From: Oscillospiraceae bacterium
GTDB lineage: Bacteria > Bacillota > Clostridia > Oscillospirales > Oscillospiraceae
Direction of reading: 5' to 3'
NCBI GenBank assembly: GCA_020025595.1
Contig: JAHHRV010000008.1
Coordinates: 44,314 to 108,313, forward strand
Length of the DNA: 64,000 bases
Shown here: in pieces, positions 1 to 6,801 of the stretch
How the letters are laid out: each line of letters opens with the position of its first letter
Position numbering within the stretch: the stretch's first letter is position 1
Program-made: the position numbers and the translations under genes
The notes under the pieces: model-generated
The model's input: the letters and a program-made list of their open reading frames with translations, nothing else
Databases searched by the model: none
What the model was told of the DNA's origin: nothing

Positions 1-61
1 ATACCACTCATTGGGCGTAATGTTAACAGCATTTAAGGACTTTCAAAAAATATTTATTCTG

Positions 62-463
62 TCATTTCCAGATATCCACGGGTTTTCCGGTTTTGCTGTC
101 AATCAGGTTCTCATCCCGATCAAAGGACATCCCCTTGAGTGATCTCCCCTGCGCTTTTACGCAACGAACTTGATCAACTGCATCATATTCCTGCAGCTTA
201 GGTCTCTTCACTAGAGCAAAAGCTGTGCCAATAAACTCAAAGATAGTTTCAGCAATAATAAGTAGCCAAAACAGACCCCACAGTCCGATAGAACCGAGAA
301 ACAGAATACCAATAGTAACCTTTATCCAGTACGGTACCTCCGGACGAGGTACGACATTAATTACAATGAAAAAGAATATCGCCGGGATCGTCAAGTGTAG
401 CTTTCTGATAACTGTAATCGCCACGCTAAAAAGCGTTACCGCTAAGGATATTATAAATGCCAT
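62..463 (-). CDS. Small membrane protein of unknown function
   Basis: This 133-residue protein is not recognised. The first ~80 residues hold three hydrophobic stretches (about 1-15, 25-40 and 46-75), so it is probably an integral membrane protein. The C-terminal ~50 residues are polar and would face one side of the membrane. A GAAAGGAAGG ribosome binding site stands just before the ATG, which supports it as a real gene. It lies in the same orientation as the other minus-strand genes of the mobile-element remnant at the left end. It could be element cargo, but nothing shows its function. Confidence 0.5.
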   Translation of the reverse strand: MAFIISLAVTLFSVAITVIRKLHLTIPAIFFFIVINVVPRPEVPYWIKVTIGILFLGSIGLWGLFWLLIIAETIFEFIGTAFALVKRPKLQEYDAVDQVRCVKAQGRSLKGMSFDRDENLIDSKTGKPVDIWK

Positions 464-575
464 TTTTGGATGCCTTCCTTTCGTTCATACCTTCAGATAT
501 ACCATCCTGTCTCTCCGATATGGAAGACTTTTCTGGTATTTCAGATTGTAGTGACTTTTTATTTCCTTGTGTTTA

Positions 576-604
576 TGGCATACCACTCATTAAGTGGTAT
601 GCCA
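576..604. repeat. Perfect 12-bp inverted repeat with 5-nt loop
   Basis: The arms TGGCATACCACT and AGTGGTATGCCA flank CATTA. There is no T-tract on either strand, so it does not look like an intrinsic terminator. The core TACCACTCATT occurs again at positions 2-12, suggesting a second copy at the window edge. It lies between two small minus-strand genes of the element. Confidence 0.6.
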
Positions 605-670
605 AGAGAGGAATGAAAAGTTTATTTTCCCAATTGGTAAAAAACGAAATCGGAGTCCCAGTGAGACACC

Positions 671-970
671 CTATTTTTTAGCTTTGCAAGACCGACCATT
701 GAAGATCCGGCGATACAGATCCTTATCCTGTTTTGGAATCTCCAAAGCGGACATTGAACTATCTAAGTCCATCTTTTGCGTCCTCATAAGCGTAGCAAGG
801 ATTCTAGTAGTCTGCTCAATACGGCAGATGTTCTGCAAATTCTCACGATCGGTCGCCTGGCCATACCGGATGCCCAGGGCAAATGCCTGTCGGAGCCGGT
901 CATCAAATTCCTTTACGCCAATAAAAAGTGGTTCTAAAATGCGATCCGTTTTACTGATTTTGTTACTCAT
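671..970 (-). CDS. Small soluble protein of unknown function
   Basis: This 99-residue charged protein has no membrane segment and is not recognised. It looks largely helical. A good AGGAGG ribosome binding site stands 7-8 bases before the ATG, which supports a real gene. It lies in the degraded element, 207 bases upstream of the 133-residue membrane protein and in the same orientation. It may be a plasmid- or phage-type accessory gene. Confidence 0.5.
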   Translation of the reverse strand: MSNKISKTDRILEPLFIGVKEFDDRLRQAFALGIRYGQATDRENLQNICRIEQTTRILATLMRTQKMDLDSSMSALEIPKQDKDLYRRIFNGRSCKAKK

Positions 971-1252
971 AGTCTTTTCCTCCTATTTTCCTGCATGGTA
1001 TGCAGTTTTTTTATGTCTCCGGAGTATGCTCACAGGCTTGCAGCCCCGCAGGGATAGACTCCGCGATTCGTCAGATCCTGCTCCACCCTGCTATCCTGAT
1101 TTCTATGTTTATTTTTCTTTTTTGTTTTCCCAGAGTATACAAATCACACTGCTCTTAGCGTTTCTTGCCAGTCCTTCGGCGCAGATCGGTTTGAGCAGAT
1201 CCATCCCAAGGGGTAAACTTCATCCCTGATGTCCCTGATTTGCGGACACCGC
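971..1252. other. Gap without a convincing gene
   Basis: Only very short minus-strand reading frames occur here (22-31 codons, around 1130-1230), without clear ribosome binding sites. The gap holds the ribosome binding site of the 99-residue gene and otherwise nothing recognisable. It may be eroded element sequence. Confidence 0.4.
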
Positions 1253-1869
1253 CTATTCCCAGGGAATTTTCTCAAGACGGAATTTCCCCAAAAATTTGTA
1301 AGAAGTCACAAATTGGCAAACACCTTTTTCTCTTCTCCTCAAAATATAATCCCTGGTTATCTTGTCAATCCTAGGTAGCTTACTTAATTTGAGACCACCC
1401 GAAAGTTGGAAAAACATCGATTCTGGGGAATCCTTAATAGCAGAATCGTCCTCTTGAGATTCTACAGTGAGTGCCGTATCTTCCTTCCTGACAGCCTTCT
1501 TGGTGTTTTTTCCGGCAATCAGCAGCATCAAATCCACATTTTGTGCTGCTTCCATAATAGAATCCGACCCGATATCAACGATATAACAGTCATATGATTG
1601 GGCAGTATTTACCACAAACGTGATTCCCTCGATCCGATAGCCATCCTGGATCTTCTCAGACTTCATGGGCGCTGCCAACAAATGTCCCATTGACCAGTTT
1701 TTTCAGTACCCTGTAAAAATACAATATCGCTGATCACTGGATCCGACAGCACCAGCGATGTGATCGCCGGCGTATCATCCGGTGTCTGAATCCGGGCCTG
1801 GTACTGATTTTCTTTCAGACCCCTGGCAATTTTTTCTGCCTCTGAATGTAAACCTACAATCACAACCAT
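1253..1869 (-). pseudogene. ParA/CpaE-like P-loop protein, frameshifted at a T6 tract
   Basis: Two overlapping minus-strand frames look like one gene. The first (1869 to 1663, 68 residues) starts after a good GGAG ribosome binding site. The second (1690 to 1253, 145 residues) has an ATG but no ribosome binding site. Adding one base to the run of six A (plus-strand T6 at 1698-1703) joins them into one frame of about 205 residues. The second part holds YDCYIVDIGSD and a following VDLMLLIAG, which resemble the Walker B strand and next strand of ParA/CpaE/MinD-type ATPases. The N-terminal part resembles a receiver-like lead-in (VVIVG). No clear P-loop is visible, so the family call is tentative. 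It could be a real pseudogene, a sequencing error, or a slippage-switched gene. Confidence 0.45.
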
Positions 1870-1875
1870 TTGTCA

Positions 1876-2049
1876 TCACTCCTTTACACTCCGGTTGTAT
1901 CTTGGCCAATATACTGATACAACTGTATTGGCTCTGCTTTCCCCCTCCTGCTCCATATTGTCCAGGACACCGCAGGCAGTTGCCCTGCTCAGTCCCATTT
2001 GCATCGTGAGATACTCATAGATCTGGTAGATCTGGCGTTGGACGGCATC
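1876..2049 (-). pseudogene. Fragment resembling a phage tail lysozyme domain
   Basis: An open stretch of 57 codons begins right after a TAG and ends just before the ribosome binding site of the ParA-like gene. It reads YEYLTMQMGLSRATACGVL, close to the start of phage tail-associated lysozyme domains, which have a GL-x-x-AAACGVLANIE pattern before a catalytic ESGF. The ESGF is not preserved after MEQE, so the fragment would be inactive. It overlaps the end of the GP20 fragment in another frame. This points to a deletion or frameshift junction near 2050-2066. The family call is recollection of the motif, not a search result. Confidence 0.35.
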
Positions 2050-2129
2050 CTAGGATAGCGCCGCAGCAGAGCGTTGATCTGCTCGTCAGTTGCATCAGGG
2101 AAGGACTTTTTGATATCCTCTCGCTTCAT
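1989..2129 (-). pseudogene. N-terminal remnant of phage scaffold (minor structural) protein GP20
   Basis: The frame starts with MKREDIKKSFPDATDEQINA after a strong AGAAAGGAG ribosome binding site. This is the typical first line of phage minor structural protein GP20, the capsid scaffold of many Clostridia siphophages. After about residue 22 the similarity stops and the frame runs out in a low-complexity Arg/Ser tail. Only the start codon region therefore survives, and the rest of a normal ~180-residue scaffold is gone. Its place after the capsid-toxin and immunity genes matches the normal phage gene order of minor capsid protein, then scaffold, then major capsid. Confidence 0.6.
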
Positions 2130-2225
2130 GTTTTCTCCTTTCTCGCCTTTCAGTTTGGTAGCGCGGTTCCTTTCCGCTCCGGCTTGATAGTTTCTCGTCA
2201 TTCCGGACAAATTTGGGTATGAAAA

Positions 2226-2257
2226 AGCAGCTGTTGCAAAAAAACGCAACAACTGCT
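2226..2257 (-). terminator. Probable intrinsic terminator (minus strand)
   Basis: A 12-bp stem with one mismatch (GCAGCTGTTGC against GCAACAACTGC) closes an A/T-rich loop. On the minus strand a TTTTTC tract follows. It lies between the immunity gene and the GP20 remnant. Confidence 0.5.
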
Positions 2258-2345
2258 GAATCAATGGATTGTGGAAAAATCTGTTGAAAGTGTTAATAAC
2301 TAAACAACTGTTCGATAATATATAATAGATGAACAAATGGATATG

Positions 2346-2379
2346 AAAAAACCACCTTCCGAAATCGGTTGGTGGTTTA
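2346..2379 (-). terminator. Intrinsic terminator after the immunity gene
   Basis: The arms AAACCACC and GGTGGTTT, read on the minus strand, are followed by a run of T. The structure overlaps the stop codon of the putative immunity gene, so the toxin/immunity transcript would end here. Confidence 0.6.
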
Positions 2380-2676
2380 TTTCAATATTTGCTTCAAGTA
2401 TTCTTCGTACTCATAAGGAATGCCGATGTCATAGTTTTTGTAGTAGTGGAGAAATTCCATAGGAAATCCAAAGTCTCCATCAATATACTCACCTGCAATA
2501 AGTTTCTCCCCGGTAAATATATCAAAAGATTCAACACAAGCATACCCTGCTTCTAGGGTCTCAATATGTGCAATAACCTTTTCCTTTGGAATACTGTTGT
2601 GAAACTCCCGAAAGTATTCGAAGCATTCATTACAATGATTGTATGGTAAGCCTTTAAACCATCCAAATAGTATCAC
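2377..2676 (-). CDS. Putative immunity protein for the adjacent capsid-linked toxin
   Basis: This is a 99-residue, acidic, soluble protein rich in Tyr, Phe and Glu. It starts with GTG after an unusually good AAAGGAGGAG ribosome binding site. No signal peptide or membrane segment is seen. The second half (GEYIDGDFGFPMEFLHYYKN and PYEYEEYLKQIL) resembles small immunity proteins found beside polymorphic toxins in Clostridia. The gene lies 53 bases downstream of the putative toxin, on the same strand, and is followed by a terminator. Position, size and charge fit a cognate antitoxin that binds the toxin domain in the cytoplasm. This is inference: the family is not formally identified. The intact frame and ribosome binding site contrast with the broken phage genes around it, suggesting it is kept by selection. 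Confidence 0.55.
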   Translation of the reverse strand: MILFGWFKGLPYNHCNECFEYFREFHNSIPKEKVIAHIETLEAGYACVESFDIFTGEKLIAGEYIDGDFGFPMEFLHYYKNYDIGIPYEYEEYLKQILK

Positions 2677-2729
2677 TTAACTCTCCTCCTTTAATTTGGA
2701 GTATACTCCACGAATTTACCTTCACGCCC

Positions 2730-3419
2730 TTATCCTACCCAAATTGTACCTTTTGGGGTAATGAACAGTGTATCGTCCGGTGCCCTTACTGCTACGCCCA
2801 ACGCATTAGCAAATTCCTCCGCAAAACAATAGCTATCATTCACTATTTTACCCGTGCTACAAGAAAGTAATCGGATCTTCTGTCCATGATATCCTTCACT
2901 ATGACGAATGACAGATGCCAACAGCCTTGCGGACATATTGATTTTTTCAGATCCAAATGCAACCGCCTTAGGAGATCCGTGCAATGCAACATCAAAATAC
3001 ATCTCAAGTGGTTTTACCGCCTTGACATTCTCATTCAAAGGATATCCATCTGGAAAACAAGAAAAATCACTTTTCAATTTTAGTGTACTTTGTTTTAATA
3101 TGGATTTCAAGTCATCATAACTACTTACACCAAAGAATTTTTTAGCATCTGCATCCGCTCTTCGGATGTCAGTATCCCTATGCAATTTATACTGTACCGC
3201 TGCTTTCTCAGCTTCCTTAGCACGCTTTGGCCTGTACCCCTCTACCCTGGTCTTTTCAAACCGGGTTCTAAGGCCAGCGGCTTCTGCCACTTGTTTGTAT
3301 TTTGCTGTCAGTCTGGTAACATTCACTTGACTGCTGCGCCGAAGGACATCGTCACCGGAGGCCTTAGCCAGCAGGACAGTGTCTTTTTCCCTCCGAATCT
3401 CTGTTTCCAACTTCCGCAT
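2730..3419 (-). CDS. Phage minor capsid C-terminus joined to a caspase-like toxin domain (MuF-type polymorphic toxin remnant)
   Basis: The protein has 229 residues from the ATG, but the frame is open back to 3461. That upstream part reads DIDGRHYTRYEATQ, a continuation of the capsid protein, so the gene has lost its original 5' part. Residues 1-62 match the end of phage minor capsid protein 2 (RKLETEIRREKDTVLLAKA, LTAKYKQVAEAAGLRTR). Residues ~63-135 are a linker and pre-toxin region. Residues ~138-229 form a compact C-terminal domain with a strand ending in His147-Gly148 (VALHGSP) and another ending in Cys187 (IRLLSCSTG), then APDDTLF. A His-Gly and Cys after hydrophobic strands is the layout of clan CD (caspase/CHAT/DUF4347-like) peptidases. 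Many phage head proteins carry swappable C-terminal toxins, and the next gene looks like its immunity protein. Whether this shortened form is still made or active is unknown. Confidence 0.55.
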   Translation of the reverse strand: MRKLETEIRREKDTVLLAKASGDDVLRRSSQVNVTRLTAKYKQVAEAAGLRTRFEKTRVEGYRPKRAKEAEKAAVQYKLHRDTDIRRADADAKKFFGVSSYDDLKSILKQSTLKLKSDFSCFPDGYPLNENVKAVKPLEMYFDVALHGSPKAVAFGSEKINMSARLLASVIRHSEGYHGQKIRLLSCSTGKIVNDSYCFAEEFANALGVAVRAPDDTLFITPKGTIWVG

Positions 3420-3467
3420 CAGCTGGGTGGCTTCGTATCTGGTGTAGTGCCTGCCGTCGATCTAACA

Positions 3468-3668
3468 TCACTTGTGGTTTTCTTTCTCCCACTGCTGAAG
3501 CTGCTCATCCGTGTACAGCCGCTTCGATACGCCCATCTTCTGTAGCTGAACCAGAATGTTGATTCGACTGCTGGTCAGATGCCCAATCTCATTGACTGTT
3601 GTGCCAATCTTTTCCAGATACATCTTGACAACCTTGTGATACCGCTTATCAATCAGATCCAGCGCCAC
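3468..3668 (-). pseudogene. Fragment of a phage head (minor capsid) protein
   Basis: A 66-codon frame with a GTG first codon has no ribosome binding site and begins exactly where the plus-strand integrase remnant starts. It is therefore probably cut at its 5' end. The text KYLEKIGTTVNEIGHLTSSRI-like (residues 13-36 here) followed by LVQLQKMGVS resembles the N-terminal region of phage minor head proteins. It ends three bases before the reopened capsid-toxin frame at 3461. The simplest reading is a single capsid gene with a large internal deletion and a frame break at 3461-3470. The family call is inferred from pattern and synteny. Confidence 0.4.
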
Positions 3669-3671
3669 CTC

Positions 3672-3900
3672 AAATCTGTTGACTTGTCAAAAGTCGGTAT
3701 CCGTGGGTTGCAGCACAGTTTTGCCAGTCTTGCTTATCATATTGGAATGCCAGAAAAAGTCGCAATGCAGATTGGCGGCTGGGCAGACAATCAAACCATG
3801 CACAAAATATACACGCACATCGCTCAGGATGAAATATCAAAACAAGCAGCAGCGATGACACAATTTTATCAAAACTGTTGTGGCACAATGGTTTTAATGT
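3672..3900 (+). pseudogene. C-terminal fragment of a tyrosine recombinase (integrase), catalytic box mutated
   Basis: About 70 codons remain of a phage/ICE tyrosine recombinase. The second half of the catalytic domain is clear: a box usually reading HxLRHSFAS appears as RGLQHSFAS, then MQIGGW, then MHKIYTHIA with the nucleophile Tyr. Two catalytic positions are changed (His to Arg and Arg to Gln), so it should be inactive even if expressed. The N-terminal ~300 residues are missing, and the sequence begins at a junction near 3670 with the capsid fragment on the other strand. It runs into the tRNA 3' end, the usual place of an integrase beside its attachment site. The frame stays open to 4001 through the attachment site. 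Confidence 0.75.
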
Positions 3901-3909
3901 TTTTTATTT

Positions 3910-3935
3910 GGGTTCGAATCCCACTCTCTCCGCCA
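3910..3935 (+). other. Attachment site: 3' end of a tRNA-Ser gene
   Basis: GGGTTCGAATCCC is a T arm and ACTCTCTCCGCCA is an acceptor strand ending with CCA. This is the 3' end of a tRNA-Ser, but no 5' half precedes it. Integrative elements often insert in tRNA genes and duplicate the 3' end, so this is the att site at the right border of the remnant. The intact tRNA-Ser should lie at the left border outside the window. Confidence 0.75.
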
Positions 3936-3936
3936 A

Positions 3937-3971
3937 AAAGCAGCCTGCAATTATCGTTGCAGGCTGCTTTT
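3937..3971 (+). terminator. Intrinsic terminator behind the tRNA-Ser 3' end
   Basis: The perfect arms GCAGCCTGCAA and TTGCAGGCTGC with a 6-nt loop are followed by a T run. It was probably the original terminator of the tRNA-Ser gene, now separated from its promoter. Beyond it (3972-4223) there is no recognisable feature. Confidence 0.85.
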
Positions 3972-4223
3972 TCATATATTTTGGTCTCATTCCGATTGTA
4001 ATATCCCTGGAAGGGTCAATTACGGACTTCACTCCTAAAGGGGACTGAATTATTATCGCATTACATGCCCCGCCGCCCGCAAACAGGCAAATACGCGTAT
4101 ACCAAGATCATTGCGTTTTCTGAATTTCCTATTTAATCCCCTCTGACTTTGTTGTAATGCAGTCGCCAAACCTTTACCGCAAAGCTCTCCGGGGATTATT
4201 CTTATGCTAAATCGCCCAAACAA

Positions 4224-4257
4224 AAAAGAGGAAGAGCTGAGTGGCTCTTCCTCTTTT
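4224..4257 (-). terminator. Intrinsic terminator after nrdD
   Basis: The long stem AAAAGAGGAAGAG against CTCTTCCTCTTTT stands 30 bases past the nrdD stop, with A/T tracts on both sides. It can work in both directions. Confidence 0.85.
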
Positions 4258-4287
4258 CATTTTTTTATTTACAGACAGAATCCGCAA

Positions 4288-6465
4288 TTACAGATGCAGT
4301 ACCCGATCCTTGATTTCCTGGGTACGGCCCTGATTCCAGAACTGGGTGCCGATGTAGCCGCAGGTACGGCGGGCAACATTCATCTTGCTCTGGTCGGTAT
4401 TTCCACACTGAGGGCAAACCCAGATCAGCTTGCCATCTTCATCCTCACGGATTTCGATTTCACCATCATAACCACATTCCTGGCAGTAGTCAGACTTGGT
4501 ATTCAGCTCTGCGTACATAATGTTGTCGTAGATGTACTGCATCAGCTCCAGAACAGCATCGATGTTCTGCTGCATATTGGGAACTTCCACATAGCTGATT
4601 GCGCCGCCGGGAGACAGCTCCTGGAACTCAGACTCAAAGGACAGCTTGGTAAATGCATCGATTTCCTCGCTGACATGCACATGGTAAGAGTTTGTGATGT
4701 AGGACTTATCGGTGATACCAGGAATAATGCCGAAACGCTTCTGCAGGCACTTGGAGAACTTGTAGGTAGTAGATTCCAGCGGAGTGCCATACAGGGAGAA
4801 GTCGATGTTGGTCTTTTCCTTCCATGCCTTGCAGGCATCATTCATATGCTGCATCACAGACAGTGCAAAGGGCTTTGCTGTATCATCGGTGTGAGAACGA
4901 CCGGTCATGTACTTTACGCACTCATACAGGCCTGCATAGCCCAGAGAAATGGTGGAATATCCGCCATAGAGAAGCTTATCGATGGGCTCACCCTTCTTCA
5001 GTCTGGCCAGTGCGCCATACTGCCACAGGATGGGTGCAGCATCGGACAGAGTGCCCTTCAGTCTGTCGTGGCGGCACATCAAAGCACGGTAGCACAGCCC
5101 CAGACGCTCGTCAAAGATCTGCCAGAACTTATCCATGTCTTTTCCGGAAGACAGTGCCACATCAACCAGATTGATGGTTACAACACCCTGATTGAAACGG
5201 CCGTAATACTTAGGCTTTCCGTTTTCGTCCACATAAGGAGTCAGGAAGGAGCGGCAGCCCATGCAGGTATAGCAGTGGCCTTCACCGTTTTTATCCACCT
5301 TCAGCTCCAGCATCTTCTTTTCAGAGATGTAATCGGGAACCATGCGCTTTGCGGTGCACTGTGCAGCCAGCTTGGTCAGATACCAGTAAGGAGTGCCCTC
5401 ACGAACATTATCCTCTTCCAGAACATAAATCAGTTTGGGGAATGCAGGAGTGATCCACACACCCTTTTCATTCTTGACGCCCTGGTAACGCTGACGGAGC
5501 ATCTCCTCGATGATCATTGCCAGGTCCTTCTTCTCCTGCTCGTTCTTTGCCTCGTTCAGATACATGAACACGGTAATAAAGGGAGCCTGACCGTTGGTGG
5601 TCATCAGTGTGACAACCTGATACTGAATGGTCTGTACGCCGCGGCTGACCTCATCACGAAGGCGCTCTTCAACCACGCGGGTGATGGCCTGGTCATCGGA
5701 CTTGATACCGAAAACTTCCAATTCACGCATCACATTGCGGCGAATCTTCTCACGGCTGATTTGAACAAAGGGAGCCAGGTGGGTCAGGCTGATGGACTGA
5801 CCGCCGTACTGGTTGGATGCAACCTGAGCAATGATCTGGGTTGCAATGTTGCAGGCAGTGGAGAAAGAATGAGGCTTCTCGATGAAGGTACCGGAAATAA
5901 CGGTGCCGTTCTGCAGCATATCCTCCAGATTGATCAGGTCACAGTTGTGCATATGCTGAGCATAGTAGTCTGCATCGTGGAAATGGATGATACCGGCCTC
6001 ATGTGCCTGAACGATTTCCTGGGGCAGCAGGATACGGCGGGTAATATCCTTGGACACTTCACCGGCCATGTAGTCACGCTGAACGGAGTTGACAGTGGGG
6101 TTCTTGTTTGCGTTCTCCTGCTTGACTTCTTCGTTGTTGCACTCAATCAGGCTGAGGATCCGGTCGTCAGTGGTATTGGACTGACGGGCCAGATTGCGGA
6201 TATAGCGGTATGTAATGTACTCCTTGGCCACTTCGAAAGCGCCGTGGGCCATAATTGCCTTTTCCACCAGATCCTGAATTTCCTCAACGGAAGGGCTGCG
6301 TCCCATTGCATCACAGCTGATGGAAACACTCTGGGTAATACGGTCAATCTGAAGCGGAGTCAGGCGGAACTGCTCCTCAACTGCCACATTGGCTTTTTCT
6401 ACTGCACGGCAGATCTTTTTTTCGTCAAAAGTTTCTTCTGCACCATTTCTTTTAATAATTTTCAT
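4288..6465 (-). CDS. nrdD: Anaerobic (class III) ribonucleoside-triphosphate reductase
   Basis: This enzyme makes deoxyribonucleotides from ribonucleoside triphosphates without oxygen, using a glycyl radical. The 725-residue length is normal. An ATP-cone allosteric domain fills residues 1-95 (KIIKRNGAEETFDEKKI). A Cys cluster CYTCMGC is seen near residue 400, and a C-terminal zinc site CxxC...CxxC (CQECG, CPQCG) near 660-690. The radical-site motif RRTCGYIGTQ is near residue 705. The start at 6465 is preferred over an upstream in-frame ATG at 6540, because the ATP cone begins there and a GGGGA ribosome binding site precedes it. No nrdG activase gene is adjacent, so the activase must be elsewhere. 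Two NrdR boxes overlap the promoter, so repression by NrdR is expected. Confidence 0.95.
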   Translation of the reverse strand: MKIIKRNGAEETFDEKKICRAVEKANVAVEEQFRLTPLQIDRITQSVSISCDAMGRSPSVEEIQDLVEKAIMAHGAFEVAKEYITYRYIRNLARQSNTTDDRILSLIECNNEEVKQENANKNPTVNSVQRDYMAGEVSKDITRRILLPQEIVQAHEAGIIHFHDADYYAQHMHNCDLINLEDMLQNGTVISGTFIEKPHSFSTACNIATQIIAQVASNQYGGQSISLTHLAPFVQISREKIRRNVMRELEVFGIKSDDQAITRVVEERLRDEVSRGVQTIQYQVVTLMTTNGQAPFITVFMYLNEAKNEQEKKDLAMIIEEMLRQRYQGVKNEKGVWITPAFPKLIYVLEEDNVREGTPYWYLTKLAAQCTAKRMVPDYISEKKMLELKVDKNGEGHCYTCMGCRSFLTPYVDENGKPKYYGRFNQGVVTINLVDVALSSGKDMDKFWQIFDERLGLCYRALMCRHDRLKGTLSDAAPILWQYGALARLKKGEPIDKLLYGGYSTISLGYAGLYECVKYMTGRSHTDDTAKPFALSVMQHMNDACKAWKEKTNIDFSLYGTPLESTTYKFSKCLQKRFGIIPGITDKSYITNSYHVHVSEEIDAFTKLSFESEFQELSPGGAISYVEVPNMQQNIDAVLELMQYIYDNIMYAELNTKSDYCQECGYDGEIEIREDEDGKLIWVCPQCGNTDQSKMNVARRTCGYIGTQFWNQGRTQEIKDRVLHL

Positions 6466-6557
6466 ACTATCCCCCTGGATTCTAGGGCATACATCCCATA
6501 TATTCTGCGTCATATCATCTGCACAAGATGATGTATTCATAATTCGCGACTTGGTAT

Positions 6558-6586
6558 ATGATACTATATATTGTGTTGTATTTCAA
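6558..6586 (-). promoter_or_regulatory. nrdD promoter
   Basis: Read on the minus strand: -35 TTGAAA at 6586-6581, 17-bp spacer, -10 TATCAT at 6563-6558. The leader to the ATG would be about 85 nt. The spacer and -10 coincide with an NrdR box. Confidence 0.6.
6561..6576. promoter_or_regulatory. NrdR box, promoter-proximal
   Basis: ATACTATATATTGTGT matches the NrdR consensus ACACWATATATWGTGT in all but a few outer positions. It sits on the -10/spacer of the nrdD promoter and should block RNA polymerase when NrdR binds with dATP. Confidence 0.7.
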
Positions 6587-6593
6587 GTCTCAA

Positions 6594-6609
6594 ACACAAA
6601 ATATTGTTA
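6594..6609. promoter_or_regulatory. NrdR box, upstream
   Basis: ACACAAAATATTGTTA is a second, weaker match to the NrdR consensus. It begins 33 bp from the start of the first box, about three helical turns, the spacing usual for paired NrdR sites. Confidence 0.65.
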
Positions 6610-6718
6610 TATGAATATTATGCGCCCCAATCAAGTAATTACCCAGGCCAGTTTTTGTCCAGCTTAGAGGATTTATCTGATATTTGTTACAAATTTTCTA
6701 TTTTCTTTGAAAAAAGAA

Positions 6719-6747
6719 TTGAAATTCTTCAAAAATTGTTATATAAT
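6719..6747 (+). promoter_or_regulatory. galM promoter
   Basis: -35 TTGAAA, 17-bp spacer, -10 TATAAT, ending 54 bases before the galM ATG. The remaining part of 6610-6718 shows no feature. Confidence 0.75.
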
Positions 6748-6801
6748 GCCACATGGCACTTCTAGGCCGATTCTTATTTTTTTGCAAAGGAGCAAAAAAC
6801 T

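Noticed and set aside
594..1229. A 211-codon plus-strand frame
   Set aside because: It overlaps a minus-strand gene with a good ribosome binding site, has none itself, and shows no recognisable domain.
3579..3671. Upstream part of the integrase frame (plus strand)
   Set aside because: This part is opposite the phage head fragment and does not look like integrase; the similarity begins only at about 3672.
4204..6531. A 775-codon plus-strand frame opposite nrdD
   Set aside because: Shadow frame; nrdD on the minus strand is unmistakable with an ATP cone, zinc site and glycyl radical motif.
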